From: a virus
DNA length: 21,110 bases
Virus record (IMG/VR): IMGVR_UViG_3300029913_000810
Coordinates: 1 to 21,110 of that record
Strand: one strand, 5' to 3'
The notes under the pieces: generated by a model
Database searches by the model: none
Told to the model about the DNA's origin: nothing
The model's input: the letters and a program-made list of their open reading frames with translations, nothing else
Shown here: positions 12,415 through 20,912 of the stretch, piece after piece
Layout: each line of letters starts with the position of its first letter
Position numbering within the stretch: position 1 is the first letter of the stretch
Position numbers and translations under genes: made by a program

Positions 12415-12785
12415 TGATCTACGATAACAACGTGCAACGGAACACGGAGCTTATACGCGCGATCTTGTTCAAGATCGAAGCGTCACCGCTGGACGGGCTT
12501 ATCGACATTGAAGTACCCGGTTCTACGGATGAAGAAGTCTCTTACCATGTGATGTTACTTCACAAGGCAGGATTGATTGAAGCAACTGACTGCTCAAGCC
12601 TACAGGGGCACTCCTGGAAGGCTACAAGCCTGACCTGGGAAGGTCATGAGTTTATCGACGCCATACGCAGCGATACCGTGTGGAACAAGACGAAGGAGTT
12701 CGTCGTTGCGAAGACCGGGACTCTGACAATCGAAGCTATAAAAGCCGCTCTGCCAATCGTATTGAAGATGATGCTGGGGGTGTAG
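12414..12785 (+). CDS. DUF2513-like protein, 123 aa
   Basis: Starts at GTG 12414, overlapping the previous stop by one base. The pattern fits DUF2513: RNTELIRAILFKIEASP at the start, YHVMLLHKAGLIEA (about 44-57), then LTWEGHEFIDAIRSDTVWNKTKE (about 73-95), the family's most recognisable stretch. The fold is probably a winged helix in the first 70 residues. DUF2513 proteins are common in phages and mobile elements, and their role is unknown. It is flanked by two tiny ORFs with a shared tail, so the three may work as one unit. Confidence 0.85.
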   Translation: MIYDNNVQRNTELIRAILFKIEASPLDGLIDIEVPGSTDEEVSYHVMLLHKAGLIEATDCSSLQGHSWKATSLTWEGHEFIDAIRSDTVWNKTKEFVVAKTGTLTIEAIKAALPIVLKMMLGV

Positions 12786-12788
12786 CCG

Positions 12789-12905
12789 ATGCCGGACGGT
12801 TCTTATTGCGTGCTGGATTACATCGGCTTCGAGACGGACGCCGGTTATTACGAGACGGCGTTGGAGCGAATCGCGGCGCATGCGGTGACAGTTGCCGCAG
12901 CTTAG
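12789..12905 (+). CDS. Tiny ORF, 38 aa, with duplicated tail
   Basis: ATG 12789 follows GGGGGTG at good spacing, only 3 bp after the DUF2513 stop codon. The sequence reads like a real protein (MPDGSYCVLDYIGFETDAG then YYETALERIAAHAVTVAAA). Its last 12 residues are shared with the ORF at 12289. It overlaps the HNH gene start by 14 bp, so ribosomes may pass from one to the other. No family recognised. Confidence 0.55.
   Translation: MPDGSYCVLDYIGFETDAGYYETALERIAAHAVTVAAA
12865..12901. repeat. 37-bp direct repeat, copy 2
   Basis: Partner of 12326-12362. This copy contains the presumed TTG start (12892) of the HNH gene. Confidence 0.9.
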
Positions 12906-13206
12906 CCTCAAACCTTGCGCGATGCCGCAATGCGGCGCGTTGGTGGCTAATGGCTACTGCCCTGATCATCAGCAACGCAGCACCACGACTGAGCGACTTT
13001 ACGGCTGGAAGTGGCAGAAATTTCGTCGTTGGTATTTCATGCATCCGGACAACGTGATGTGCAAGACTGCCGGTTGCAACAAAGTGGCGGAACACCTTCA
13101 CCATTTGATTAAGTTGCGACTCCGTCCAGATCTTCAGTATGTTCTTTCAAATCTAGAGGGTCATTGCGCCGAACACCATAACGCTTTGACGGCAGCCGGG
13201 TTTTAA
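12892..13206 (+). CDS. HNH endonuclease, 104 aa
   Basis: TTG 12892 gives the N-terminus MPQLSLKPCAMPQCGALV, which suits the usual start of phage HNH proteins with a Cys pair; ATG 12922 is an alternative. Two zinc-ligand pairs are visible (CAMPQC near residue 9, CKTAGC near 57), then HLHHL (68-72) as the first HNH His pair, an Asn in LSNLEGHC and a final EHHN. Such enzymes next to terminase genes stimulate TerL in cos-packaging phages (HK97 gp74). Its place just ahead of the packaging genes fits that role. A domesticated homing nuclease is the alternative. Confidence 0.9.
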   Translation: MPQLSLKPCAMPQCGALVANGYCPDHQQRSTTTERLYGWKWQKFRRWYFMHPDNVMCKTAGCNKVAEHLHHLIKLRLRPDLQYVLSNLEGHCAEHHNALTAAGF

Positions 13207-13431
13207 TTTCACACGCGGACCTAATGCGGCAAGAGGTAGAGGTAAGTAACAAGACATGTTCTGGGACTCGAAATAACGAGTAAGTTGCCACTGACAAGTA
13301 AGTAGCAATGTTACCAAAGGGATAGGGGGATGTCTTTTGTTTTCAACGACTTACGCCTGACCCGACGTGGGTCAACTTTTATACATGCGAAATGAACCTT
13401 AGGGGTATCGACTTTCGCGCAGCCTATGTAG
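13207..13431. other. Intergenic region ahead of the packaging block
   Basis: No gene is visible. The region holds ACTCG/CGAGT around a 6-nt spacer (13266-13281), repeats of GTAAGTARCAA (13242, 13296) and a stronger dyad at 13358-13374. If the phage uses a cos or pac site, it could lie here or within terS; nothing specific is recognisable. Confidence 0.4.
13358..13374 (+). promoter_or_regulatory. Dyad TGACCC-GACGT-GGGTCA
   Basis: A perfect 6-bp-arm inverted repeat with a 5-bp spacer followed by ACTTTTAT. It may be a weak terminator for the HNH transcript or an operator about 58 bp before the ParB-methyltransferase start. Confidence 0.4.
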
Positions 13432-14829
13432 ATGACCATCAACGAACTGATTCCAGACCCCAAAAACGCCAATAAAGGCACAAAGCGCGGTAACCAGTTG
13501 GTAGAGCGGAGCCTCCGGGAGTATGGCGCAGGCCGATCAATCCTTATCGACAAGCACGGCACGATTATCGCCGGGAACAAGACGGTGGCCAACGCTCAGG
13601 CCGCTGGGCTTGAGGATGTCATGGTGATCCAGAGCGATGGGACGAAGCTTATCGCGGTCCAGCGTACCGACCTTGATATGGCGACCGACAGCAAAGCAAA
13701 AGCGCTGGCAATCGCCGATAACAGGACGGCTGAAATCGGCCTTGATTGGGACTCGGCAATCTTAGGTGAGCTTGCCGGTGAGATGGACTTACAACCGTTC
13801 TTCACTGATAAAGAATTGAGCGAGCTTTTGCCGGAAACCGACATTGGCAACCTATCCGAGTACGCCCATCCAATCAGCGACGACCGAATCATTGACGCAG
13901 CATTCAATCACTTTCGAGCGACTGGCTTTCCATACCGCAATCTGCCGTTACACGTTTCGATGCAGGAGTTGAACCAGCTTGCGACCACCGACCCGGAATC
14001 GCTCATAGGAACGAATGCCGGATACCAGATCGCAGATACGTACCATCCTCACCGACTCCTTGCCGCTGCTACGAAGATGAAATCCCCGTTCGAAAGTTTC
14101 GGAAATGACAAGCTGTTACGCCGAGCGATCAAACAGGAACTTGAATCCGGCAAGGTCCCGGCAGGATATTTCGGTTTCTTGAGCTTCGTTTCCGGCACAC
14201 AAGCCTGTTCAAACTTCCGGCCTGGGTTCGCTTGCCACCTGTACCGAACATATTGCAAACCGGGCGCGGTCGTCCTCGATACTTCAACCGGATACGGCGG
14301 AAGACTGATCGGATTCCTTGCATCTGGACTCGCTGGCAAGTACATCGGCATTGACCCGAACACCTTGACCCATGCAGGTAACGCCAAGCTCGCGTCTGAC
14401 CTTGGCTTTCAGGACGATGTTGAACTGTACAACTTGCCCGCCGAAGATGTTGACATCGAGCTAGTCAGGAATCGTTGCGACTTTGCTTTCACGTCCCCGC
14501 CATACTTCTGCAAAGAAATCTATTCATCCGAAGGGACGCAATCCTGTAACCGCTATTCGACTGGTGAAGATTGGCGCATCGGCTTCTTAGTTCCGATGCT
14601 CAGACTCCAGTTCGCCGCGTTGAAAGCTGGCGCAACATCAATCATCAACATCGCGGATGTGAACATAGGCAGCGCAACCTACCCACTCGCTGAATGGACT
14701 CGGAGCGCGGCCAAAGAAGTCGGCTTCCAGTACATCAAGACCGACGAATTTCCGATGCAGCACCGAGTCGGCGCTGGTATGGGCGACGAAGTAGCAACTG
14801 AGCCGGTGATTGTGCTGGTGAAGCCATGA
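13432..14829 (+). CDS. ParB-like domain / DNA methyltransferase fusion
   Basis: 465 aa. Residues 1-105 match the phage ParB/sulfiredoxin-like domain: LIPDPKNANKG at the start, IIAGNKTVANAQAAG (45-59) and the ALAIADNRTAEIGLDWD ending typical of ParB-methylase fusions. Residues 215-465 are a methyltransferase: motif I DTSTGYGGR (283-291), IDPN (307-310) and catalytic TSPPYF (354-359). SPPY is more usual in N4-cytosine enzymes, though N6-adenine cannot be excluded. ParB-methyltransferase fusions next to terminase genes are common and may mark DNA for packaging or resist restriction. ATG 13432 has no clear Shine-Dalgarno and follows an ATGTAG. The stop overlaps the terS start. Confidence 0.9.
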   Translation: MTINELIPDPKNANKGTKRGNQLVERSLREYGAGRSILIDKHGTIIAGNKTVANAQAAGLEDVMVIQSDGTKLIAVQRTDLDMATDSKAKALAIADNRTAEIGLDWDSAILGELAGEMDLQPFFTDKELSELLPETDIGNLSEYAHPISDDRIIDAAFNHFRATGFPYRNLPLHVSMQELNQLATTDPESLIGTNAGYQIADTYHPHRLLAAATKMKSPFESFGNDKLLRRAIKQELESGKVPAGYFGFLSFVSGTQACSNFRPGFACHLYRTYCKPGAVVLDTSTGYGGRLIGFLASGLAGKYIGIDPNTLTHAGNAKLASDLGFQDDVELYNLPAEDVDIELVRNRCDFAFTSPPYFCKEIYSSEGTQSCNRYSTGEDWRIGFLVPMLRLQFAALKAGATSIINIADVNIGSATYPLAEWTRSAAKEVGFQYIKTDEFPMQHRVGAGMGDEVATEPVIVLVKP

Positions 14830-15404
14830 GCGTAGGACGCCGACCAAAGCCAACCGCGCTCAAACGCGCGCAGGGGAATCCTGGAGGGAGACCGCTTTCA
14901 AAGAATGAGCCTAAGCCGGGAGGTACGCCAACCTGTCCGAAGCATTTGGATAAGAACGCCAAAGCAGAGTGGAAGCGCATCTCAAAAGAACTGACAAGCC
15001 TCGGCCTGCTTACCAATGTTGATCGCGCGGCCCTTGCCGCCTACTGCCAGTGTTGGAGCCGGTGGGTGAGCGCGGAGGAAGGTATCGCCAAGTTTGGCAC
15101 GATTTTAAAAAGTCCCAAGAGTGGGTTCCCCATTCAGAATCCGCACGTAAGTATCGCAAATACCGCCTTGGATTTACTCCGCAAGTTTATGGTTGAGTTC
15201 GGCCTTACTCCAAGTAGCAGAAGCCGCCTCACGACCGGTACGGCGGAACCTACCGATAGCTTCGCGGAATTCATGGCCGGGTTAACAGCGGAAGAACTAG
15301 GCGCGGACGCCCCGCAGATGGGTATTACCTTACATGAGCCTATTGGGGCTGGTCCCACAAAGATGCAATCTTTACACCTTCCCGTAAAAGGGTCGCGTGA
15401 ATAA
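14826..15404 (+). CDS. terS: Terminase small subunit, P27 family
   Basis: 192 aa. The N-terminus RRPKPTALKRAQGNPGGRPL is the signature of the P27/phiC31-type small terminases, and PKHLDKNAKAEWKRISKEL (about 37-56) is the conserved helix that follows. It recognises the packaging start site and brings TerL to the DNA. The ATG overlaps the upstream stop (ATGA) and the gene overlaps terL by 8 bp, so the three are translated as a unit. Confidence 0.95.
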   Translation: MSVGRRPKPTALKRAQGNPGGRPLSKNEPKPGGTPTCPKHLDKNAKAEWKRISKELTSLGLLTNVDRAALAAYCQCWSRWVSAEEGIAKFGTILKSPKSGFPIQNPHVSIANTALDLLRKFMVEFGLTPSSRSRLTTGTAEPTDSFAEFMAGLTAEELGADAPQMGITLHEPIGAGPTKMQSLHLPVKGSRE

Positions 15405-17055
15405 GGCTTTATCGTACATCGACGACGTTTTAGCGGGCCGTGTTGTCGCAAGCAAGCTTGTCCGCCTGACCATTGAACGCCACCAACGTGATCTTGCGAA
15501 CGGCCACGAACGCGGTCTAACCTTCAACCCGAAGAAGGCCCAGCACATTATCACGTTCATTCAAACCTTCTGCCATCACTCGGTTGGACAATGGGCTGGT
15601 CAAAAGCTAAAGCTTGAACCGTGGCAGCAGGCACTCCTATGGATTCTTTTTGGCTGGCAGTTCACCGACACCGGATACAGGCGCTTCAAGTTTGCTTACA
15701 TCGAATTGGGGCGCGGCAACGGTAAGAGTATGATCGCCTCCTGCGTGGCTCTTTATGAGCTTCTAGGCAGCGGCGAACCCGGCGCGGAATGTTTCAGTAT
15801 TGCTACGCGCAAAGAACAAGCCAAAATCGTTTTCGATGAAGCTTGCCGGATTATAAAGCAGTCGCCCGTCTTGAAGAAACGAGTAAAGAACTACCGCGAT
15901 TCGCTATTCATCCCGGACACCGCCAGCAAGTTCCAGCCGCTTGCCAGCGATGAAGATAGCCTCGATGGCCTGCGGCCTCAATGCATTATTGCCGATGAGT
16001 TAGCGGCCTGGTCTACCAGTGGTAGGAAGCTGTGGGACGTTTTAGTTTCCGCGCTTGGCAAGCGTAGAAGTCCGCTCTTCTTTGCCATCACTACAGCAGG
16101 CTCAGACCGTAACAGTGTGTGTTGGCAACAAAGATCTTACGTGGCTAACGTCTTGAACGGCATCTTTGAGGATGATCGTTGGTATGGGTGGATTGCCGGA
16201 TTAGACGAGGGGGATGATTACGAGGACCCTGAAACATGGGTCAAGGCCAACCCGAATCTTGATGTCTCAGTTAGCCGCTCAGACTTGGCGGACGCGGTAC
16301 GGAAAGCAAAGAACGACCCGGCCAGCCTCAACGGTGTACTCAGGCTTCGCCTGGGCGTTTGGACCACGAATAGCACTCAATGGATGCCGATGGATAAATG
16401 GGACGCCTGCAACGGTGAGGTAGACCGCGAAGCGCTCAAAGGACGCCCTTGTTACTCTGGCCTTGATCTTTCCACCTCCATCGACATCTCAGCCTTCGTA
16501 ATGCTCTTCCCGCCCCACGGCAGCGATACCAAATGGCGCGTTCTTTGTGAATTCTTCCTGCCCGGTGACAACCTACCGGCAAGAGTGAAGCGGGATAGAG
16601 TTCCCTACGATGTATGGAATAGGCAAGGGCTTTTCAATCTAACTGAGGGAACAGTTATTGACTACGATGTAATCCGCAACCGGATAAAAGCATTTGGCAA
16701 GCTCTACAACATTCGTGAGATAGCCTTCGACCGCTGGGGCGCTCAGCAGATATGCACGCAACTCACCGGCGACGGCTTCCAGATGGTGGAATTCGGCCAA
16801 GGCTTCGCAAGCATGGGCGCACCCACCAAACGGCTTATGGAGCTTGTTCTTTCCGGCGAACTCGCTCACGGCGGTAACCCGGTATTACGTTGGATGGCGT
16901 CTAACACGATGGTTGAGATTGACCCGGCTGGCAACATCAAGCCAAGTAAGAGCAAGAGCCGGGAGAAGATAGACGGCATCGTTTCACTTTGCATGGCGAT
17001 AGCACGCGGCAACGCGGCTACGGCTACGATACGGCCAAACATACGTTTGCTTTAA
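15397..17055 (+). CDS. terL: Terminase large subunit
   Basis: 552 aa from GTG 15397, which AAAAGGG precedes at good spacing. ATPase: GRGNGKS Walker A at 105-111 and IIADE Walker B at 197-201. Nuclease: GLDLSTS with Asp357, and a C-terminal acidic residue in KIDGIVSLCMA. It belongs to the Terminase_1 group that works with P27 TerS and HK97 heads. It translocates DNA into the prohead through the portal and cuts it into genome lengths. Confidence 0.97.
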   Translation: MNKALSYIDDVLAGRVVASKLVRLTIERHQRDLANGHERGLTFNPKKAQHIITFIQTFCHHSVGQWAGQKLKLEPWQQALLWILFGWQFTDTGYRRFKFAYIELGRGNGKSMIASCVALYELLGSGEPGAECFSIATRKEQAKIVFDEACRIIKQSPVLKKRVKNYRDSLFIPDTASKFQPLASDEDSLDGLRPQCIIADELAAWSTSGRKLWDVLVSALGKRRSPLFFAITTAGSDRNSVCWQQRSYVANVLNGIFEDDRWYGWIAGLDEGDDYEDPETWVKANPNLDVSVSRSDLADAVRKAKNDPASLNGVLRLRLGVWTTNSTQWMPMDKWDACNGEVDREALKGRPCYSGLDLSTSIDISAFVMLFPPHGSDTKWRVLCEFFLPGDNLPARVKRDRVPYDVWNRQGLFNLTEGTVIDYDVIRNRIKAFGKLYNIREIAFDRWGAQQICTQLTGDGFQMVEFGQGFASMGAPTKRLMELVLSGELAHGGNPVLRWMASNTMVEIDPAGNIKPSKSKSREKIDGIVSLCMAIARGNAATATIRPNIRLL

Positions 17056-17063
17056 GCCGGTAG

Positions 17064-17107
17064 AGGTTGACGGCCCGGTGGTGGAGCGATGCCGATAGGT
17101 TGACGGC
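17064..17107. repeat. AGGTTGACGGC direct repeat
   Basis: The 11-mer occurs at 17064-17074 and 17097-17107, exactly 33 bp (three minisatellite units) apart. A degenerate minisatellite unit (GGTGGTGGAGC) lies at 17077-17087, so an older 33-bp duplication probably started the array. Confidence 0.7.
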
Positions 17108-17573
17108 TGGTGGCGGAGCGGTGGCGGAGCGGTGGCGAAGCGGTGGCGAAGCGGTGGCGGAGCGGTGGCGAAGCGGTGGCGAAGCGGTGGCGGAGCGGTG
17201 GCGGAGCGGTGACGCCCTAGCGACCTACGCGCTTTCGCGAAGCCCAACTTCCCACCCGTCTCCAACTAAATCAAACTATCTGTTCCTTGTATTGAGCATC
17301 AGCACGCCATGGCTGGCGCTCTACCTCTACTTGGCCGGTTCCTTCCTGTTTCCGGCCAAGTTCTTTTTGGAGCTTATGGAGCAGAAGAAGACAAGCAAGC
17401 ATCCGCGCTTTTCAACAATCGACTGGTTATTGCTGGTCGGAATAACTGCAATCGTCGGCGGCGTTGCCGGGTTTAACGTCTTCGCTGCGTTGATAGTCCT
17501 GGGCGCTCTATTGCTTCTCACCGCCTACGGCCTTGCAAGGCACCAGCAGCCGGGTAGTGAGGGCAAGGTATGA
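17067..17573 (+). CDS. Small membrane protein with repeat-encoded N-terminus
   Basis: The frame from TTG 17067 encodes 168 aa. Residues 17-49 are three copies of an 11-residue repeat (ERWRSGGEAVA) read from the 11-bp minisatellite. Residues 70-95, 118-136 and 138-156 are hydrophobic and look like membrane helices, with a basic loop (KKTSKHPR) between the first two. The start may be TTG 17292 or ATG 17376 (GGAG just upstream, short spacing), in which case the repeats are untranslated. The stop overlaps the portal ATG (ATGA), which strongly supports the C-terminal part as a real coupled gene. The function is unknown; a membrane protein between terL and portal is unusual and might be a lysis or superinfection-exclusion gene, which is speculation. 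Confidence 0.55.
   Translation: MTARWWSDADRLTAGGGAVAERWRSGGEAVAERWRSGGEAVAERWRSGDALATYALSRSPTSHPSPTKSNYLFLVLSISTPWLALYLYLAGSFLFPAKFFLELMEQKKTSKHPRFSTIDWLLLVGITAIVGGVAGFNVFAALIVLGALLLLTAYGLARHQQPGSEGKV
17109..17207. repeat. 11-bp minisatellite, nine units
   Basis: Nine tandem GGTGGCGRAGC units and a partial tenth. Base R runs G,G,A,A,G,A,A,G,G, a mirror-symmetric order. Three units make 33 bp, so the array stays open in frame in either direction and encodes 11-residue repeats on both strands. Confidence 0.95.
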
Positions 17574-18835
17574 GCTTCTTAAGCAGGTCCCTCCAATCGT
17601 TTACCAACTTCAATCTCGAAGATCCTTCCTCACCGTTGGTCCCGGAGTCATTCGCCGAAGAACTCTTCGGTGGGCGCGGCAATGATGCAGGCGTCACCGT
17701 TACTGAGAAGACGGCGATCACGCTCAGCGCCGTCTACAGCGCCATCAAAGCTATCAGCGAAGACCTTGCCAGCTTGCCGCTCGTGACGTATTCAATCGGC
17801 CCGGATGGATCGCTGACGCCCGCCAAAGATAAGGCAATCTACGGCATCCTTCATGATGCCCCCAACGAATTTCAAACCGCTTCCACCTTTCGCGGCGCGT
17901 TACTCGCGAACTGCCTTTCCCACGGCGCAGGCTTCGCGTTGATAAAGCGAGACAAGGCCGCGCGTGTAGTAAGCCTCCACATTTTGTCTTCGTCCAAAAC
18001 GGCACCCGTGATGCGGGATGGCAAGCTTATGTTTGCTAGCACTCAGACCGACACCGGCGCGGCTACCCTGATTGATCCTGAGAATGTTTTACATATCGTC
18101 GGGACGACGTTAGACGGCATCACCGGCCTGAGTCCGATTACTTGTTGTAAGAATGCCATTGGTGTCAGCCTTGCTGCCGAATCATATGCCGCAAGCTACT
18201 GGAAAAACTCTTCACGAGCCTCTGGCGTATTCACGGTGCCCGGAATATTAGATGCCGAAGCCTACGAACGCCTAAAGAAGGCCGTCGAAACACAAGCTAG
18301 CGGAAAGAACGCCCACAAACCGTTGTTACTCGAAGCGGGTACCAGTTGGAGCCAAACGAGTATTTCAAATGAGGCGGCGGAATTTATAGCCTCACGTAGT
18401 TTTCAGATACAAGAAATAGCGAGGCTCTTCAGAATCCCCCTTCATATGTTGTCTTCGCTCGAGCGCTCCACCCACAGTAACATCGAACAGCAGTCAATTG
18501 AGTACCGCACGTTCACTTTAACCCCCTGGGCGGTCAGGATCGAACAGGAATTTAGCCGCAAGCTTCTCCCCACTAACTCAAACCTAGCCATAGAGCACGA
18601 CTTCGCGTCCCTTGTTAGAGCCGACTTTACAGCGCTAACGGCGGGAATGAATATCCTCAGGAACACTGGGGCCTATAGCGCGAACGACATCCGCAAGCAG
18701 TTGCGCATGAATCCGATCTCCGACGAGGACGGCGGTAATTTAAAGCTCGCGCCGGTGAATTATATTTCTCTGTCGCGACTCACAGATCCGAATTACGTTC
18801 CAGCCGGTGAGCAAGGGAGACCACCAACCAAATGA
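17570..18835 (+). CDS. Phage portal protein, HK97 family
   Basis: 421 aa. The pattern KTAITLSAVYSAIKAISEDLASLPL (about 45-69) and the late segment RSFQIQEIARLFRIPLHML (about 271-290), followed by NIEQQSIEYRTFTLTPWAVRIEQE, are hallmarks of HK97-type portals. It forms the dodecameric ring at one capsid vertex through which TerL pumps DNA. AAGG precedes ATG 17570, and its stop overlaps the protease start (ATGA). Confidence 0.96.
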   Translation: MSFLSRSLQSFTNFNLEDPSSPLVPESFAEELFGGRGNDAGVTVTEKTAITLSAVYSAIKAISEDLASLPLVTYSIGPDGSLTPAKDKAIYGILHDAPNEFQTASTFRGALLANCLSHGAGFALIKRDKAARVVSLHILSSSKTAPVMRDGKLMFASTQTDTGAATLIDPENVLHIVGTTLDGITGLSPITCCKNAIGVSLAAESYAASYWKNSSRASGVFTVPGILDAEAYERLKKAVETQASGKNAHKPLLLEAGTSWSQTSISNEAAEFIASRSFQIQEIARLFRIPLHMLSSLERSTHSNIEQQSIEYRTFTLTPWAVRIEQEFSRKLLPTNSNLAIEHDFASLVRADFTALTAGMNILRNTGAYSANDIRKQLRMNPISDEDGGNLKLAPVNYISLSRLTDPNYVPAGEQGRPPTK

Positions 18836-19602
18836 CAAAGACACCTAAGTTCCGAGCCGCAGCGACCGGCGACACACTCACCCTCACCTGCTACGACGTC
18901 ATTGGCGAGAACTGGGATGGGTCCGGCATCACGGCAGAGAACTTCAAAGCCGCCATCGACGCTAACCCGGCAGCCTCTAACATCACACTCCGGGTAAACA
19001 GCCCCGGCGGCGATGCCTTCTCTGGTATCGCCATCTACAACCTGTTGAAGTCCTACGGTAAGCCAATCGCCGTTTACGTTGACGGCCTAGCGGCCTCCGC
19101 CGCCTCCATCGTTGCGATGTCAGCAAGCCCCGGCAAGCTCACCATGGGCGCGGGAAGCATGGCGATGATTCACAACGCTACCACCTTTACTTACGGTTCC
19201 GCCGACGACTTACGGCGCGACGCGTGCGTCCTGGACCAGCTTTCCGACTCCATTGCCGACATCTACGTTTCCAGAACTGGACTTTCAAAGTCTTCAGTAA
19301 GCGGCTATATGAGCGCGGAAACCTGGTTCACCGCCGATGAATGGGTCACCGCTGGATTTGCCGACAAGTTAGTTGAAGATGACGACGACGACGAAGACGA
19401 AGACGATGGAATGCCGAATGCCTCTAACAAGGCGTTCAGCAAAGTTTTGAAGAGTTACAAGAATTTACCGGAAGCCTTAAAGCATCCGGGCAAGAGAACG
19501 GCCACTAAGAGGGCCGCCGATATCCCGGAGCCGGTTGCAAAGCCGGAGCCCAACAATTTAACCCTTTATGCGGCCAAAGCGAAACTTCGCCGGACCAAGT
19601 AA
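18832..19602 (+). CDS. ClpP-type head maturation protease
   Basis: 256 aa. VNSPGGDAFSG (55-65) is the oxyanion loop, GLAASAAS (85-92) carries the catalytic Ser89, and MIHNA (112-116) gives His114. It should cut the delta domain from the major capsid protein and allow head expansion. After the protease domain comes a poly-acidic run (about 182-192) and a Lys/Arg-rich C-terminal tail, which may act as a scaffolding-like part. Gene order portal-protease-capsid fits HK97. Confidence 0.95.
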   Translation: MTKTPKFRAAATGDTLTLTCYDVIGENWDGSGITAENFKAAIDANPAASNITLRVNSPGGDAFSGIAIYNLLKSYGKPIAVYVDGLAASAASIVAMSASPGKLTMGAGSMAMIHNATTFTYGSADDLRRDACVLDQLSDSIADIYVSRTGLSKSSVSGYMSAETWFTADEWVTAGFADKLVEDDDDDEDEDDGMPNASNKAFSKVLKSYKNLPEALKHPGKRTATKRAADIPEPVAKPEPNNLTLYAAKAKLRRTK

Positions 19603-19628
19603 AGCAACCGCATTTTAAGGAGTCACCT

Positions 19629-20894
19629 ATGGCCTACGCCAAGCAGTTACGCGAACAGTTGAGCACTGTATCAACACTCATGAATGGCATCGTCAAGAAA
19701 GCCGAAACTGAAGGCAATCGCGGCCTCACCAACGAAGAAGCCACCCAGTTCGACAACGCGACGACCCACTACGATCAGCTTGAGGCGTCCATCGCCCGCG
19801 CTGAACGCGCGGAGACGATCAGCAATGACCTGAGCAAGGTGAGCAAGGATCAGCTTATCGAACTGTTCCCCGCCGACAACGCGAAGGCCAATCGTGAGCT
19901 TGAAGTCAGCGCGCACGCCAAGGCGTTCGGCAACTATCTCCGTCACGGTCGTACCGGCATCAGCGCGGAAGACGCGGCTGTTCTGGCTAAGTTCCGCAAC
20001 GCTACATTGATGTCCACCACGACAAATAGCCAAGGCGGCTACATCGTCCCCATAGGCTTCAGCGACAAACTCGAAGTCGCAACCAAGTGGTACGGCGGCG
20101 CTGATGTTTGCGGCTCCTTCTCCACGGAAACCGGTAACATCCTGAACTGGCCGACTGTCAATGACACGACCAACATGGGACGTATCATCGGCCAGAACGT
20201 GCAGATGACCACGACGGCCTTAGTTTTCGGCGAAGTGGTCTTCTCCAGCTTCATATTTAGTTCGGATATTGTGTTGATTCCGGACGCTTTGATGACGGAC
20301 TCGGCATTCGACTTAGACGGCTTGTTAGCCAACTTACTCGGCATCCGCATGGGTCGGCTGAAAAACAACAAGTTCACGGTCGGCGTTGGCACCACGGAGC
20401 CGCTGGGCATCGTTACCGCCGCCGTAGCTGCCGGGAACACCGTGGCAAGCGGCACCGGCGCAACGATTGTTTTTGACGATCTGACCAATCTCGAACACGC
20501 GGTCGATCCGTCCTACCGTAGCAGCCCGAATGCGAAGTACATGTTCGCAGACACAACCTTGAAAGGTCTGAAGAAGCTAAAGGACAGCGCTAATCGTCCA
20601 ATCTGGACGCCACAAGCGCTCGCCGGTCAAACCCTGCTCGGTAATGAGTCGATGATTAACGGGCACCCGTACGTCATTAACCAAGACATGGCCGCAGTAG
20701 CCGCTGGCGCGGATGCGGTGCTCTTCGGCGATCTCAGCAAGTTCATGATTCGCAAAGTGGCTGGCGGCCCTGTCGTTAAGCGGCTCGATGAGCGGTTTGC
20801 CGACAGCTTACAAGTTGCGTTCCTCGCATTTGACCGCGCGGATAGCCAGTTACTCGACGCCGGAACCCACCCGATTGCAATCTTGACGACTTAG
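19629..20894 (+). CDS. Major capsid protein, HK97 fold
   Basis: 421 aa with AAGGAG upstream of ATG 19629. Residues 1-90 are helical and coiled-coil-like (LREQLSTVSTLMNGIVKKAE onwards), as in the HK97 delta domain that is removed by the protease. The mature part begins near residues 123-141 (LMSTTTNSQGGYIVP), the classic start of this family. The C-terminus (VKRLDERFADSLQVAFLAFDRAD) is also typical. It forms the icosahedral shell. Confidence 0.97.
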   Translation: MAYAKQLREQLSTVSTLMNGIVKKAETEGNRGLTNEEATQFDNATTHYDQLEASIARAERAETISNDLSKVSKDQLIELFPADNAKANRELEVSAHAKAFGNYLRHGRTGISAEDAAVLAKFRNATLMSTTTNSQGGYIVPIGFSDKLEVATKWYGGADVCGSFSTETGNILNWPTVNDTTNMGRIIGQNVQMTTTALVFGEVVFSSFIFSSDIVLIPDALMTDSAFDLDGLLANLLGIRMGRLKNNKFTVGVGTTEPLGIVTAAVAAGNTVASGTGATIVFDDLTNLEHAVDPSYRSSPNAKYMFADTTLKGLKKLKDSANRPIWTPQALAGQTLLGNESMINGHPYVINQDMAAVAAGADAVLFGDLSKFMIRKVAGGPVVKRLDERFADSLQVAFLAFDRADSQLLDAGTHPIAILTT

Positions 20895-20912
20895 TAACAT
20901 CGTCTGAATCGC

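Noticed and set aside
17109-17207. CRISPR-like array
   Set aside because: Units are 11 bp and directly adjacent, with no spacers.
16984-17265. Minus-strand ORF with FATAPPPLRHR repeats
   Set aside because: An 11-bp repeat gives an open repetitive frame on both strands; this one is antisense to terL and the membrane gene.
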